From Candidatus Tayloriibacteriota bacterium (lineage in GTDB: Bacteria > Patescibacteriota > Minisyncoccia > Phycocordibacterales > PALSA-1337), in contig JAPLZI010000053.1 in the NCBI GenBank assembly GCA_026395095.1, positions 1 through 14,238 of the forward strand: a DNA stretch of 14,238 bases, in the 5' to 3' direction. A program made the position numbers and the translations under genes. Below, in pieces: positions 1 through 6,080 of the stretch (positions are counted from its first letter, which is position 1; every line of letters begins with the position of its first letter). The notes under the pieces are model-generated. The model searched no databases and was not told where the DNA came from. It worked only from the letters and a program-made list of their open reading frames with translations.

Positions 1-141
1 GATGCCGAGCTTCGTAAGATGTGTAGAAACAGGCGGAAAAAAGCCGGCGTCACTGCCAGTGATCTTGTGGCCCTTCTTCCATAGGGCCGTGGCTACCGCG
101 CTCATACCAACGCCGCATATGCCGATGAAGTGAATTCTCAT
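1..141 (-). CDS. Mur ligase, Mpl/MurC-like, N-terminal part (truncated by window edge)
   Basis: The first 47 codons of a minus-strand gene start at 141 and run off the left end. The protein opens with a Rossmann-like strand and glycine loop, HFIGICGVGMSAVA (residues 4-17), followed by GSDAGFFPPVST (29-40). This is the N-terminal UDP-binding domain of MurC and Mpl. The GSDA..PP.ST form is closer to Mpl (UDP-MurNAc:tripeptide ligase, wall recycling) than to typical MurC, but 47 residues cannot decide this, and the ATP-binding and C-terminal domains are outside the window. The role would be cytoplasmic synthesis or salvage of the UDP-MurNAc-peptide that MraY (2129-3256, same strand) uses. There is no clear Shine-Dalgarno upstream of the ATG. 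A plus-strand toxin-antitoxin pair separates it from the other wall genes. Confidence 0.85.
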   Translation of the reverse strand, partial: MRIHFIGICGVGMSAVATALWKKGHKITGSDAGFFPPVSTHLTKLGI

Positions 142-161
142 AGAGCTTCATCTTAAGCCAT

Positions 162-193
162 TTTATAAATGTTTGAAAGCCTATGAATGTCAA
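162..193 (-). promoter_or_regulatory. weak candidate promoter for the Mur ligase gene
   Basis: On the minus strand a perfect TTGACA (193-188) and a TATAAA (167-162) lie upstream of the Mur ligase ATG at 141. The spacer is 20 bp, longer than the usual 16-18, so they may not form one promoter. A start near 155 would give a leader of about 14 nt, similar to those predicted at 6081 and 8240. Confidence 0.25.
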
Positions 194-211
194 GTTATCA
201 ACCAAAAGTGC

Positions 212-240
212 TTGATTTCTTTACATTGCCCGTATATACT
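212..240 (+). promoter_or_regulatory. promoter of the XRE-Panacea TA operon, predicted leaderless
   Basis: A -35 box TTGATT (212-217), a 17-bp spacer and a -10 box TATACT (235-240) resemble a sigma-70 promoter. The -10 ends seven bases before the ATG at 248, so transcription should start at or next to the A of the start codon. No Shine-Dalgarno precedes this ATG, which agrees with a leaderless mRNA. The -10 box lies in the left arm of the 232-266 palindrome, so a protein bound there would block RNA polymerase. Confidence 0.7.
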
Positions 241-266
241 TTTTGGTATGACCAACAAGTATATAC
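232..266. promoter_or_regulatory. 35-bp palindromic operator centred on the antitoxin start codon
   Basis: Two 16-base arms, 232-247 and 251-266, flank the ATG at 248-250. They are inverted complements at 15 of 16 positions; the only mismatch is 242 against 256. Each arm ends in GTATATAC (232-239 and 259-266), itself a perfect 8-bp palindrome, and the inner parts are TTGGT and ACCAA. The left arm contains the -10 box and the right arm lies within codons 2-7. The predicted RNA starts at the ATG, so the left arm is not transcribed and the dyad should act as DNA. The simplest reading is an autoregulatory site for the XRE domain of the antitoxin. The protein-DNA contact is inferred. Confidence 0.75.
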
Positions 267-949
267 AAAAAATAAAAGAGCTTCGTATTGAAAAAGGACT
301 TTCACAGGAGCAAGTGTCAAATGTTATCGGAGTATCAAGGCCGACATATACCGCCATCGAAGCGGGAAAGCAAGAATTGAGTGCAGCTGAGATTCAAAAA
401 CTCGCGAAATTTTATTCGATCAGCGTCGATGAACTTCTTTCCGGCATTACTCCGGATATTGAGAAATACAAGCAGATGATACTGATATACTTGCGCATGA
501 ATCTTTCAAATAAAGGAGATGGCAAGGTTCCCAAGACCAAGTTGGCTAAATTACTTTATTTGGCGGATTTCGCCTGGTTCTATGAGAATCTAAAAAGCAT
601 GAGTGGTATGCAATATCGAAAGCTCGCCTACGGTCCTGTGCCGGATACGTTCTTTCGTGCTATCGACGAGCTTGCTGAAGTAGGTAAAATCTTTGTTGAA
701 CCGAAAATTGACGGAGAAAAAGAGGTATTTCTCATTAGCGAATCGGAAAGCAACAAAAATGAAAAGATAAAAACGCTTTCTTCGGACGAAACCGATCTTA
801 TGAAAAAGATAGCCGAGAAATGGAAAGATAAAAAAACTCAAGATATAGTCAACTTTACCCATAACCAACTGCCGTACCTTCTTTGTAGGGTTGATGAGAT
901 CATTCCGTACGAGCTAATAATTCAGGAAAACCCCGGAGATGTCTATTGA
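248..949 (+). CDS. XRE-family HTH + Panacea (DUF4065) antitoxin
   Basis: A 233-residue protein with two domains. Residues 6-62 form an XRE/HTH_3 DNA-binding domain (IKELRIEKGLSQEQVSNVIG... to YSISVDELL). Residues about 73-213 form a Panacea/DUF4065 domain, recognised by KTKLAKLLYLADF (97-109), KLAYGPVP (125-132) and THNQLPYLL (204-212). Panacea domains are known antitoxin modules that neutralise many unrelated toxins by direct binding; an N-terminal HTH usually adds operon autoregulation. An in-frame upstream ATG exists at 173, but 248 is preferred: the HTH begins there, the promoter's -10 box lies between the two, and the operator is centred on 248. The 3' end overlaps the toxin gene by 11 bases. 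The module is on the opposite strand from the flanking wall genes, suggesting insertion. Confidence 0.88.
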   Translation: MTNKYIQKIKELRIEKGLSQEQVSNVIGVSRPTYTAIEAGKQELSAAEIQKLAKFYSISVDELLSGITPDIEKYKQMILIYLRMNLSNKGDGKVPKTKLAKLLYLADFAWFYENLKSMSGMQYRKLAYGPVPDTFFRAIDELAEVGKIFVEPKIDGEKEVFLISESESNKNEKIKTLSSDETDLMKKIAEKWKDKKTQDIVNFTHNQLPYLLCRVDEIIPYELIIQENPGDVY

Positions 950-1334
950 ATATGCTATCATCGTTGAACGCTTTGCTGAGCGTCATTTCATAAATGGTTT
1001 CTCGAGGAAGTATAAAGGTGCTTGGGATATCACATGGAAGGGTATTCTCGAACAATTCAGCGGTTTCGATGAACTGTTCAAGACATCCATAGCTGAAACA
1101 ATCGCTCATGATCAAAATGTCAAGATATGCAAAGTCGAATTTCGTGTCTACGGCACGCAGGAATCACGGCATGGGTCTGGAAACAGATGCATCGTAGCGG
1201 TTCACAAGGACACAAACAAGGTATGTGTCCTACTTGTATACGGAAAGACGGATTTGAGCGGCCATAACGAGACTCTGGAGTGGAAGAAGTTAATCGCAGA
1301 GAATTATCCGGAGTATAAGGAGTATTGTAAATAA
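939..1334 (+). CDS. RelE/HigB-like toxin partner of the Panacea antitoxin
   Basis: A 131-residue basic protein whose start overlaps the end of the antitoxin gene by 11 bases. An AGGA at 924-927 gives an 11-base spacing, and coupling to antitoxin translation is likely. The pattern fits a RelE/ParE/HigB fold: an N-terminal helix region rich in charged residues (ERFAERHFINGFSRKYKGAW, 10-29), then a strand-rich half with VKICKVEFRVYG (61-72), a basic loop SRHGSGNR (76-83), CIVAVHK (84-90) and VCVLLVYGKTD (95-105), ending in a helix. Ribosome-dependent mRNA interferases of this fold use basic loop and C-terminal residues, but no catalytic set can be fixed here. The toxin role rests mainly on operon position and fold-like pattern. 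The stop lies eight bases from the convergent stop at 1343, with no hairpin terminator between them. Confidence 0.68.
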   Translation: MSIEYAIIVERFAERHFINGFSRKYKGAWDITWKGILEQFSGFDELFKTSIAETIAHDQNVKICKVEFRVYGTQESRHGSGNRCIVAVHKDTNKVCVLLVYGKTDLSGHNETLEWKKLIAENYPEYKEYCK

Positions 1335-1342
1335 ACTTAAAT

Positions 1343-2119
1343 CTATGTCTTTTTTAGGGAATCAATGTCAGTTCGCCATTTTTCACTGCCGTCTGGCCCG
1401 CCGTCGAACCATTCGAGCCCTTCGAATTGGAGCTTGTAGGTATCGTTGGGGCGCTGAAAAGAGCCTAGATAAATATATTTTAGTTTGGAATCTTTTGCAT
1501 ACTGGATAGCGCGGATCATCATGCCGAGGCCCATGTCTTTGGGAGTAGTTTTCAAATCGTAAAACGGGTAAGAGTAGTGAAGTATTGAGGTGTTTTGGTA
1601 GGAAATCGCAAAGCCGGTAGGATTGTTGGTAGGTTTGTCGGCGCCAATCTTGTTGGGGTCAACCTTGTCGGTGTCACTCGTTATACCATATATGGTATAA
1701 CGACTTGCAGGTGACTCTGCACTGCCCGCCTGGCCACTGACCATATATCTATAACAGAGCAATGTGTTGAAATTACTCTTGTCCTTATTTGTAAGTAGCT
1801 CCTTTATCTTTTGTGCGCTCATGATACCTGGCTCAAATTTTGTGTCATAAAAGTCCTTGGCGAGCTTACCGAGCGACCAGTTGTATTCTTCGCGTAAAGG
1901 TAAATCAGTAGCTGATATCTCAACCCCTTCTGTCTTTTTGAGTATGCGCCTATTCTCGCTCGAAAGCTCGAATTTCGACAGATCTATGCGCACCGAGCGC
2001 GTCTGGTGCATGATGCCTTTGCCTATTCTGGTAAAGACAAAACCCTGGTTATACATAGTTGTGACCTCCCTTTCGGAGAAGTCCGTCAAAGTTTTTTCAT
2101 TCCAGTGCAGGTAATTCAT
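1343..2119 (-). CDS. ATE/Bpt-like (GNAT-fold) aminoacyl transferase family protein
   Basis: 258 residues, last gene of the minus-strand wall cluster before the TA insertion. The middle and C-terminal parts resemble the GNAT-fold half of arginyl/leucyl-tRNA-protein transferases: MYNQGFVFTRIGKGIMHQTRS (22-42), SYPFYDL (183-189), LGLGMMIRAIQYAKDSKLKY (197-215 region), YIYLGSFQ (215-222) and a C-terminal EGLEWFDG (233-240). ATE/Bpt enzymes move an amino acid from aminoacyl-tRNA to a protein N terminus; the related FemX fold builds peptidoglycan cross-bridges. The N-terminal cysteine-rich part of eukaryotic ATE1 is absent. Residues about 127-167 are a polar, low-complexity insert that contains a perfect DNA palindrome. 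The start is nine bases after the mraY stop and lacks an SD, so coupling is likely. Substrate unknown; plain acetyltransferase activity cannot be excluded. Confidence 0.62.
   Translation of the reverse strand: MNYLHWNEKTLTDFSEREVTTMYNQGFVFTRIGKGIMHQTRSVRIDLSKFELSSENRRILKKTEGVEISATDLPLREEYNWSLGKLAKDFYDTKFEPGIMSAQKIKELLTNKDKSNFNTLLCYRYMVSGQAGSAESPASRYTIYGITSDTDKVDPNKIGADKPTNNPTGFAISYQNTSILHYSYPFYDLKTTPKDMGLGMMIRAIQYAKDSKLKYIYLGSFQRPNDTYKLQFEGLEWFDGGPDGSEKWRTDIDSLKKT
1678..1703. repeat. 26-bp perfect palindrome inside a coding region
   Basis: Bases 1678-1703 equal their own reverse complement over all 26 positions; the centre reads ACCATATATGGT. It encodes residues 139-148 (SRYTIYGITS) of the ATE/GNAT-like protein, in the polar insert between conserved blocks. 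A DNA site, an mRNA hairpin, or the remains of an inserted palindromic element are all possible. Confidence 0.8.
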
Positions 2120-2128
2120 GTCAAATGT

Positions 2129-3256
2129 CTAGTGCAACGCCAACCAAAAGCCGAAGACTACGAATATAAAATGTACGACCCAGAAGCGCATAACAGTCTT
2201 CTCCTCGCTCCAGCCCGAAAGCTCGAAGTGGTGGTGGAGTGGCGCCATCTTGAAGACTTTTCTGCCGAAAAGATAGCGCGAGCCGATCTGAATGACAACC
2301 GAAATTGCCTCTATGTAGAACATGAAGCCTAGGAAAAAGAGTGCACCGATCTCGCCTATAGCCATGGCGTTCACTGCAAGAAGCGCGCCTAGCCCCAATG
2401 AGCCGATATCGCCCATGATGAATCTCGCCGGTTTGATATTGAAATAAGTATAAGCAGCCAGTGCCCCCATCGTCGTTGCATTTAATATTGCAATCTCCCC
2501 AAAGCCGTTAATCCAAGATAGGAATGTCAGTGCACCGAAGGTCGTGATGAGCATGCCGCCGGCCAGACCGTCCATGCCGTCGGCGATATTGACGGCGTTA
2601 GCGGTAAGCATGACCACAAAGATGACGATAGGAACGATGAACCAGCCCGCATTCCAAGCCCCGCCAAAAGGAAAATATATGAAATGCCAAGCAGGTCCAA
2701 GCTTGTTGTATATCCAATAAGCTGTGACTGTGCCGGCGATGAATTGCAGGATGAGCTTCTCATGGACAAATATGCCCTTACTGGTGCGAGAGCCGAACCA
2801 CACGGATAATCTTTTAAAAGCAGTCCAAGGCAAAGTGACGACATACCAGATCCGCATCTTCCAGCTGTTGTGGACTCTGATGAGCATGAGAACATGTTTG
2901 AGCTTGCGAGATCGGCGTTCGGCTCCGTAAACATTCATGATGTCATCTAGTGCGCCTAGCAAGGCAGATATGAGCATGACGCCTATAGGCACCCAAGTGA
3001 AACTTCTGGACCAATCGAAAAGGTAAGTGATGATAGCGACCGTGGCGACGACCAGAAAACCACCCATAGTCGGAGTAGTGGCCTTGTATGCTCGCGAACC
3101 TAGATTGGCCAATTCAACCTTGACTCCCTTGATGATATTTAAATAACGCAAAAGACGAATAAACCATGGTGCCAAAAGAAAAGCAAAAAGCGATCCAATA
3201 ATCGCAAAACTAAGGATATAGGCCAAATCAGCCGTGCCCTGCAGGAAAGTTATCAT
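2129..3256 (-). CDS. mraY: phospho-N-acetylmuramoyl-pentapeptide-transferase (MraY)
   Basis: A 375-residue polytopic membrane enzyme that transfers phospho-MurNAc-pentapeptide from UDP to undecaprenyl phosphate, making lipid I on the inner face of the membrane. Family signatures are in the expected order: TPTMGGFL (61-68), the Mg-binding pair DD (104-105) in GALDDIMNVYG, NAVNIADGMDGLAGG (220-234), the catalytic MGDIGSLGLG (281-290) with Asp283, and the histidine motif MAPLHHHFE (337-345). About ten hydrophobic segments span the protein and the length is normal. The ATG at 3256 fits the first membrane helix; it lies 17 bases after the preceding stop with no convincing SD. It is flanked by a peptidase-like gene upstream and the ATE/GNAT-like gene downstream, so their products may act on the same UDP- or lipid-linked precursors. 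Confidence 0.97.
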   Translation of the reverse strand: MITFLQGTADLAYILSFAIIGSLFAFLLAPWFIRLLRYLNIIKGVKVELANLGSRAYKATTPTMGGFLVVATVAIITYLFDWSRSFTWVPIGVMLISALLGALDDIMNVYGAERRSRKLKHVLMLIRVHNSWKMRIWYVVTLPWTAFKRLSVWFGSRTSKGIFVHEKLILQFIAGTVTAYWIYNKLGPAWHFIYFPFGGAWNAGWFIVPIVIFVVMLTANAVNIADGMDGLAGGMLITTFGALTFLSWINGFGEIAILNATTMGALAAYTYFNIKPARFIMGDIGSLGLGALLAVNAMAIGEIGALFFLGFMFYIEAISVVIQIGSRYLFGRKVFKMAPLHHHFELSGWSEEKTVMRFWVVHFIFVVFGFWLALH

Positions 3257-3273
3257 TCAACTAGAATATCATG

Positions 3274-4053
3274 CTAAGAGAGCCACTTCAATCGGCGAAG
3301 TTCGGTTTTTGAGGCTTGCGCTTGGCTGAAAATCTTTTGCGCCTTTAAAATACTGCCGTCTTCCGTCCAGATTTGTTTCGTAAGTTCCTGGTCAGGATAG
3401 GTTATTTCGATTTTTCCTTGCTTTATGCCGTTGCCGTAGAGTCCTTCTTCCGGATAGGCGATAGCATGAGAATAAAAAACTGATTTTGGAATCCCATTGT
3501 CATATTCAACTTCATGTACTACCAAGATATGATTGCGGTCGCTTGCATCCGGCCCTTCTAACATTGTGATGATGTCGCCCGGCTGAACATTTTTCAATGG
3601 AATGACTCGGCTGTTGTTGTCGCTCCCAAATGTTTTGACATCGCAATTTTCCACCGGCCGGAGATAGCATTTCATCTTGCCGATAGGATTAAAATTATTC
3701 ATGAATAAAATCCGACGGTTGAGATGTCCTTGGCCGCGTTCTCTGTTTTCCGCGTCGAGCACATAATAAGCAAAGGCCGAGCAATCGACGCCCAGATTAT
3801 TCTCGACGAGCAGTTTTTTTAGCGACTCGTCAGCTAGCGTGTCGGCGACGATATGATGCTTTACGATGACAGACTCCAATTCCTCGAGGATATCCTTGGG
3901 ACTGCCTTTGCCGACGCGGGCGCGCAAGGTCATTCGGGCGCGAGCAGTTTTGTTATTAAAATAGGGAACACTAGAGACGGCATTGCCGACATGAAAATGC
4001 ATATAATCGTCTATGACTTTGAGCGCTTGTGATGAAAGGATTTTGGTGTTCAT
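3274..4053 (-). CDS. putative NlpC/P60-like cysteine peptidase/amidase, cytoplasmic
   Basis: 259 residues with no signal peptide or membrane segment. The core resembles papain-like NlpC/P60 proteins: a candidate nucleophile Cys91 in GVDCSAFAYYV (88-98), then a sheet region PLKNVQPGDIITM (152-164), a motif common before the catalytic histidine, and His175 in RNHILVVHEVEY (173-184) as the probable base. His180 or a nearby polar residue could be the third member. NlpC/P60 enzymes usually cut D-gamma-Glu-DAP bonds; cytoplasmic members can process small peptides or precursors. The ATG at 4053 shares one base with the stop of the ATP-grasp gene (TAATG), so the two are translationally coupled and probably functionally paired. 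The N-terminal 85 residues and the region 100-150 are not recognised. Transglutaminase or CHAP relatives remain possible. Confidence 0.6.
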   Translation of the reverse strand: MNTKILSSQALKVIDDYMHFHVGNAVSSVPYFNNKTARARMTLRARVGKGSPKDILEELESVIVKHHIVADTLADESLKKLLVENNLGVDCSAFAYYVLDAENRERGQGHLNRRILFMNNFNPIGKMKCYLRPVENCDVKTFGSDNNSRVIPLKNVQPGDIITMLEGPDASDRNHILVVHEVEYDNGIPKSVFYSHAIAYPEEGLYGNGIKQGKIEITYPDQELTKQIWTEDGSILKAQKIFSQAQASKTELRRLKWLS

Positions 4054-5282
4054 TAGATATTCGTCTTCAGATTTAGGAGGATCTGATTGCCAACATCGTT
4101 GAATTCCTTGTGGGCGGACATGATGCCTTTCTTTGATTGGATACGGATGAGGTCGCTGCCTTCCGCCGTGTTCTCATATGGTATCACTGAGAGACCGTCT
4201 AACTCTAATGTTCCGATAACATCATCAGCAACAGTTTTGGTGTTTTTCGTTATGCGTTGGATGATCTGCGCTCCATCGCTAATCTCAATCAGATTTTTTG
4301 TAACGGGCTGGCCTAAAAGCGCAGCTATATGAGCTTCAAAAGTGGTCAGTCCCTGCGCTCCCTCGGCCCTTTTTGCCTCTTGAAGGCGTGATTCGAAAGT
4401 GGTTGAAGCTGGTTGGCGGGCATTGATCTCTATGAGATACATTTTGCCCGTACTCGCATCTTTCAGTATGTCTATTCCGAAGAGCCCGCGCCAATATTCT
4501 TTTTGCATTCTTGATCCAATCTCGTTCGTCAGGTCAGCGATCCATTTCTTGTCTTCTGCGGAAAGGATCTTTGCGGCCAGTCCCCAGTCGTTGCCGATCG
4601 TCGCAAATGGGCTGTCCGTGAATGGTATTTGGCCGGTTATCTGGTAGCTTATGGAGCTCATCAATATTTTTTCGGGAGTCACGACGACATTTACCGTGAA
4701 TGACGACCCATCAATATATGTGCTAGTTCGGCTCCGTCTTTCCGGAAATTTTGTTTTGAGGGCGGATAATTCTTCGTCGCTTCTTATGAGCGTCGTTCCT
4801 CCTCCGGTATGGCCATGCGCCCACTGGATAATAAAAGGTTTGCCGTCCCATCTTATATTTTTCATGAATTCAATCCTGTGCGCCGGCAGGTATTTTTCGA
4901 GTTCGCTAAGCCACAGTATCTGGGATATTTTGTTCTCGATCTTTTCGGATGTTTGGGCTGGCGGGTTTATGAGGATCCAACCGTGTTCGCGGGCGATCGG
5001 TTCTATTCGTGCCGTGTTTTTAAAAACAAGAATGTACGGCTTCACGCCCGTGGCCTGACTGACCTTGGAGAAAATTTCCTGGGTTTTTGTGTTTCTCATT
5101 AGGTCGCCGGTGCCGGCCGAATCATCGCTGTTGCTTTCAATCAGAGTGATGAAATTCGGATACTGTTCACGGACAGTTTCCCCATAGTCTGTGCGGTTCG
5201 AAACTATCTGGTAGTTTTCGTTTGGCGTCATGCCGAGAGCCCTTTCTATGTCGCGGGTGACATATATGATTGTTTCTTTCAT
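4053..5282 (-). CDS. ATP-grasp ligase, first gene of the minus-strand cluster
   Basis: 409 residues from the ATG at 5282. The ATP-grasp fold is seen in GKPFIIQWAHGHTGGGTTLI (147-166; second core strand plus glycine-rich loop), TYIDGSSFTVNVVV (188-201), FGIDIL (268-273) and the metal-binding LIEINARQ (283-290). Such enzymes form acyl-phosphates and join them to amines, thiols or similar groups, for example D-Ala-D-Ala or peptide ligases. Acceptor and substrate are unknown. A C-terminal region after about 330 is not recognised. Coupling to the peptidase gene (TAATG) and neighbouring mraY argue for peptide or amino-acid ligation near wall precursors. The start is uncertain. GGAGG at 5294-5298 is 11 bases from the ATG at 5282, but the predicted promoter would start RNA near 5291, where an in-frame ATG adds MAR and would be leaderless. 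The open frame extends to 5495 but there overlaps rsmI. Confidence 0.82.
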   Translation of the reverse strand: MKETIIYVTRDIERALGMTPNENYQIVSNRTDYGETVREQYPNFITLIESNSDDSAGTGDLMRNTKTQEIFSKVSQATGVKPYILVFKNTARIEPIAREHGWILINPPAQTSEKIENKISQILWLSELEKYLPAHRIEFMKNIRWDGKPFIIQWAHGHTGGGTTLIRSDEELSALKTKFPERRSRTSTYIDGSSFTVNVVVTPEKILMSSISYQITGQIPFTDSPFATIGNDWGLAAKILSAEDKKWIADLTNEIGSRMQKEYWRGLFGIDILKDASTGKMYLIEINARQPASTTFESRLQEAKRAEGAQGLTTFEAHIAALLGQPVTKNLIEISDGAQIIQRITKNTKTVADDVIGTLELDGLSVIPYENTAEGSDLIRIQSKKGIMSAHKEFNDVGNQILLNLKTNI

Positions 5283-5298
5283 TCTGGCCATAACCTCC

Positions 5299-5327
5299 AG
5301 TCTATTACAGTTTGACCTCAATCTCAA
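5299..5327 (-). promoter_or_regulatory. candidate promoter of the ATP-grasp/peptidase/mraY cluster
   Basis: Minus-strand TTGAGA (5327-5322), a 17-bp spacer and TAGACT (5304-5299). The -10 ends seven bases before the ATG at 5291, the spacing seen at the other leaderless starts in this window. It overlaps the plus-strand rsmI promoter. Confidence 0.45.
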
Positions 5328-5340
5328 ACGGGAGTATTGT
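5312..5340 (+). promoter_or_regulatory. promoter of rsmI, predicted leaderless
   Basis: TTGACC (5312-5317), a 17-bp spacer and TATTGT (5335-5340). The -10 ends six bases before the rsmI ATG at 5347. A GGGAG at 5330-5334 is 12 bases from the ATG and lies inside the promoter, so it is unlikely to be in the mRNA. Confidence 0.5.
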
Positions 5341-5346
5341 GCCCAC

Positions 5347-6048
5347 ATGTCCAGTCTATATATAGTCGGTACTCCCATAGGTAATTTGGAAGATGTTTCG
5401 CTCCGGGCTTTGAAGGTATTATCCTCGGTAGATACGATACTTTGTGAGGATACAAGGGTGACAAAAAAGCTGTTGATGCGCCATGGAATCGGCACTCCAA
5501 CCCTCTCGTACCACTCTCACTCGAAAATTTCCCGGGTGGAGACGATCATAGCTATGCTCCGCGAGGGGAAGAATCTGGCCTTGGTCTCTGATGCCGGAAC
5601 GCCAGGAATTTCTGATCCGGGAGCAGAATTAGTTGCACATGTTCGCCAGGAATTGGCTGGAGAAATCTCTGCCGGCGAAATAAAGATCGAGTCGATACCT
5701 GGCCCATCGGCTTTGACGGCCGCTCTATCTATCGCTGGCGTGACATGTGCCAATTTTGTTTTCTTGGGTTTTCTTCCTCACAAGAAGGGCAGAGAAACTC
5801 TGTTCAAGGAGATCGCTGCATCGGATCGCACGGTAGTTTTTTACGAATCACCGCATCGGATCATGAAGACTTTGCAATCACTGACGAAACATCTGGGTGA
5901 TATGCCGAAGCGAGTGTCTGTCTGCCGAGAGATGACGAAGATTTTTGAGGAAGTAGTCTCGGGCTCAGCTTCTTCGGTGTTGAATAATTTCGAAAAACAC
6001 CCAGATGCCGTGAGGGGAGAGTTTGTAGTTATTGTTAGTAAGGCTTAG
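5347..6048 (+). CDS. rsmI: 16S rRNA (cytidine(1402)-2'-O)-methyltransferase RsmI
   Basis: A 233-residue SAM-dependent methyltransferase of the tetrapyrrole-methylase fold that 2'-O-methylates C1402 in the ribosomal decoding centre. Diagnostic motifs are GTPIGNLEDVS (8-18), CEDTR (33-37), SDAGTPGISDPG (81-92), IPGPSA (117-122), YESPHR (166-171), REMTKIFEE (194-202) and RGEFV (223-227). E. coli RsmI has about 286 residues; this form stops right after the catalytic domain and lacks the C-terminal extension. The frame is open upstream to 5230, but the conserved N terminus (SLYIVGTPIG) and the promoter place the start at 5347. It diverges from the ATP-grasp gene across a short gap with overlapping promoters. 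There is no hairpin terminator; the next promoter starts just before the rsmI stop. Confidence 0.96.
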   Translation: MSSLYIVGTPIGNLEDVSLRALKVLSSVDTILCEDTRVTKKLLMRHGIGTPTLSYHSHSKISRVETIIAMLREGKNLALVSDAGTPGISDPGAELVAHVRQELAGEISAGEIKIESIPGPSALTAALSIAGVTCANFVFLGFLPHKKGRETLFKEIAASDRTVVFYESPHRIMKTLQSLTKHLGDMPKRVSVCREMTKIFEEVVSGSASSVLNNFEKHPDAVRGEFVVIVSKA

Positions 6049-6060
6049 TCTGTTATAATG
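6033..6060 (+). promoter_or_regulatory. extended -10 promoter before the small membrane protein gene
   Basis: TGTTATAAT at 6052-6060 gives a perfect TATAAT (6055-6060) with an extended-TG motif. A weak -35 TTGTTA (6033-6038) lies 16 bp upstream, in the last codons of rsmI. The predicted start near 6067 leaves about 14 nt before the ATG at 6081, with no SD. Confidence 0.6.
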
Positions 6061-6080
6061 TCTGGGTTGTAAATCCATCT

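Noticed and set aside
173..247. Upstream ATG at 173 as the antitoxin start, adding 25 residues
   Set aside because: The promoter -10 (235-240) lies downstream of it, the extension matches no HTH feature, and the operator is centred on the ATG at 248.
2527..2934. 135-residue minus-strand frame inside mraY in another frame
   Set aside because: mraY has all family motifs through this stretch; the alternative is Ser/Leu-rich shadow sequence.
4651..5058. 135-residue plus-strand frame opposite the ATP-grasp gene
   Set aside because: It lies wholly antisense to conserved ATP-grasp motifs, has no promoter or family resemblance, and looks like a shadow.
5230..5346. Longer RsmI from the upstream ATG at 5230
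   Set aside because: It would overlap the start of the divergent ATP-grasp gene and add 39 residues before the conserved N terminus; the promoter lies between.
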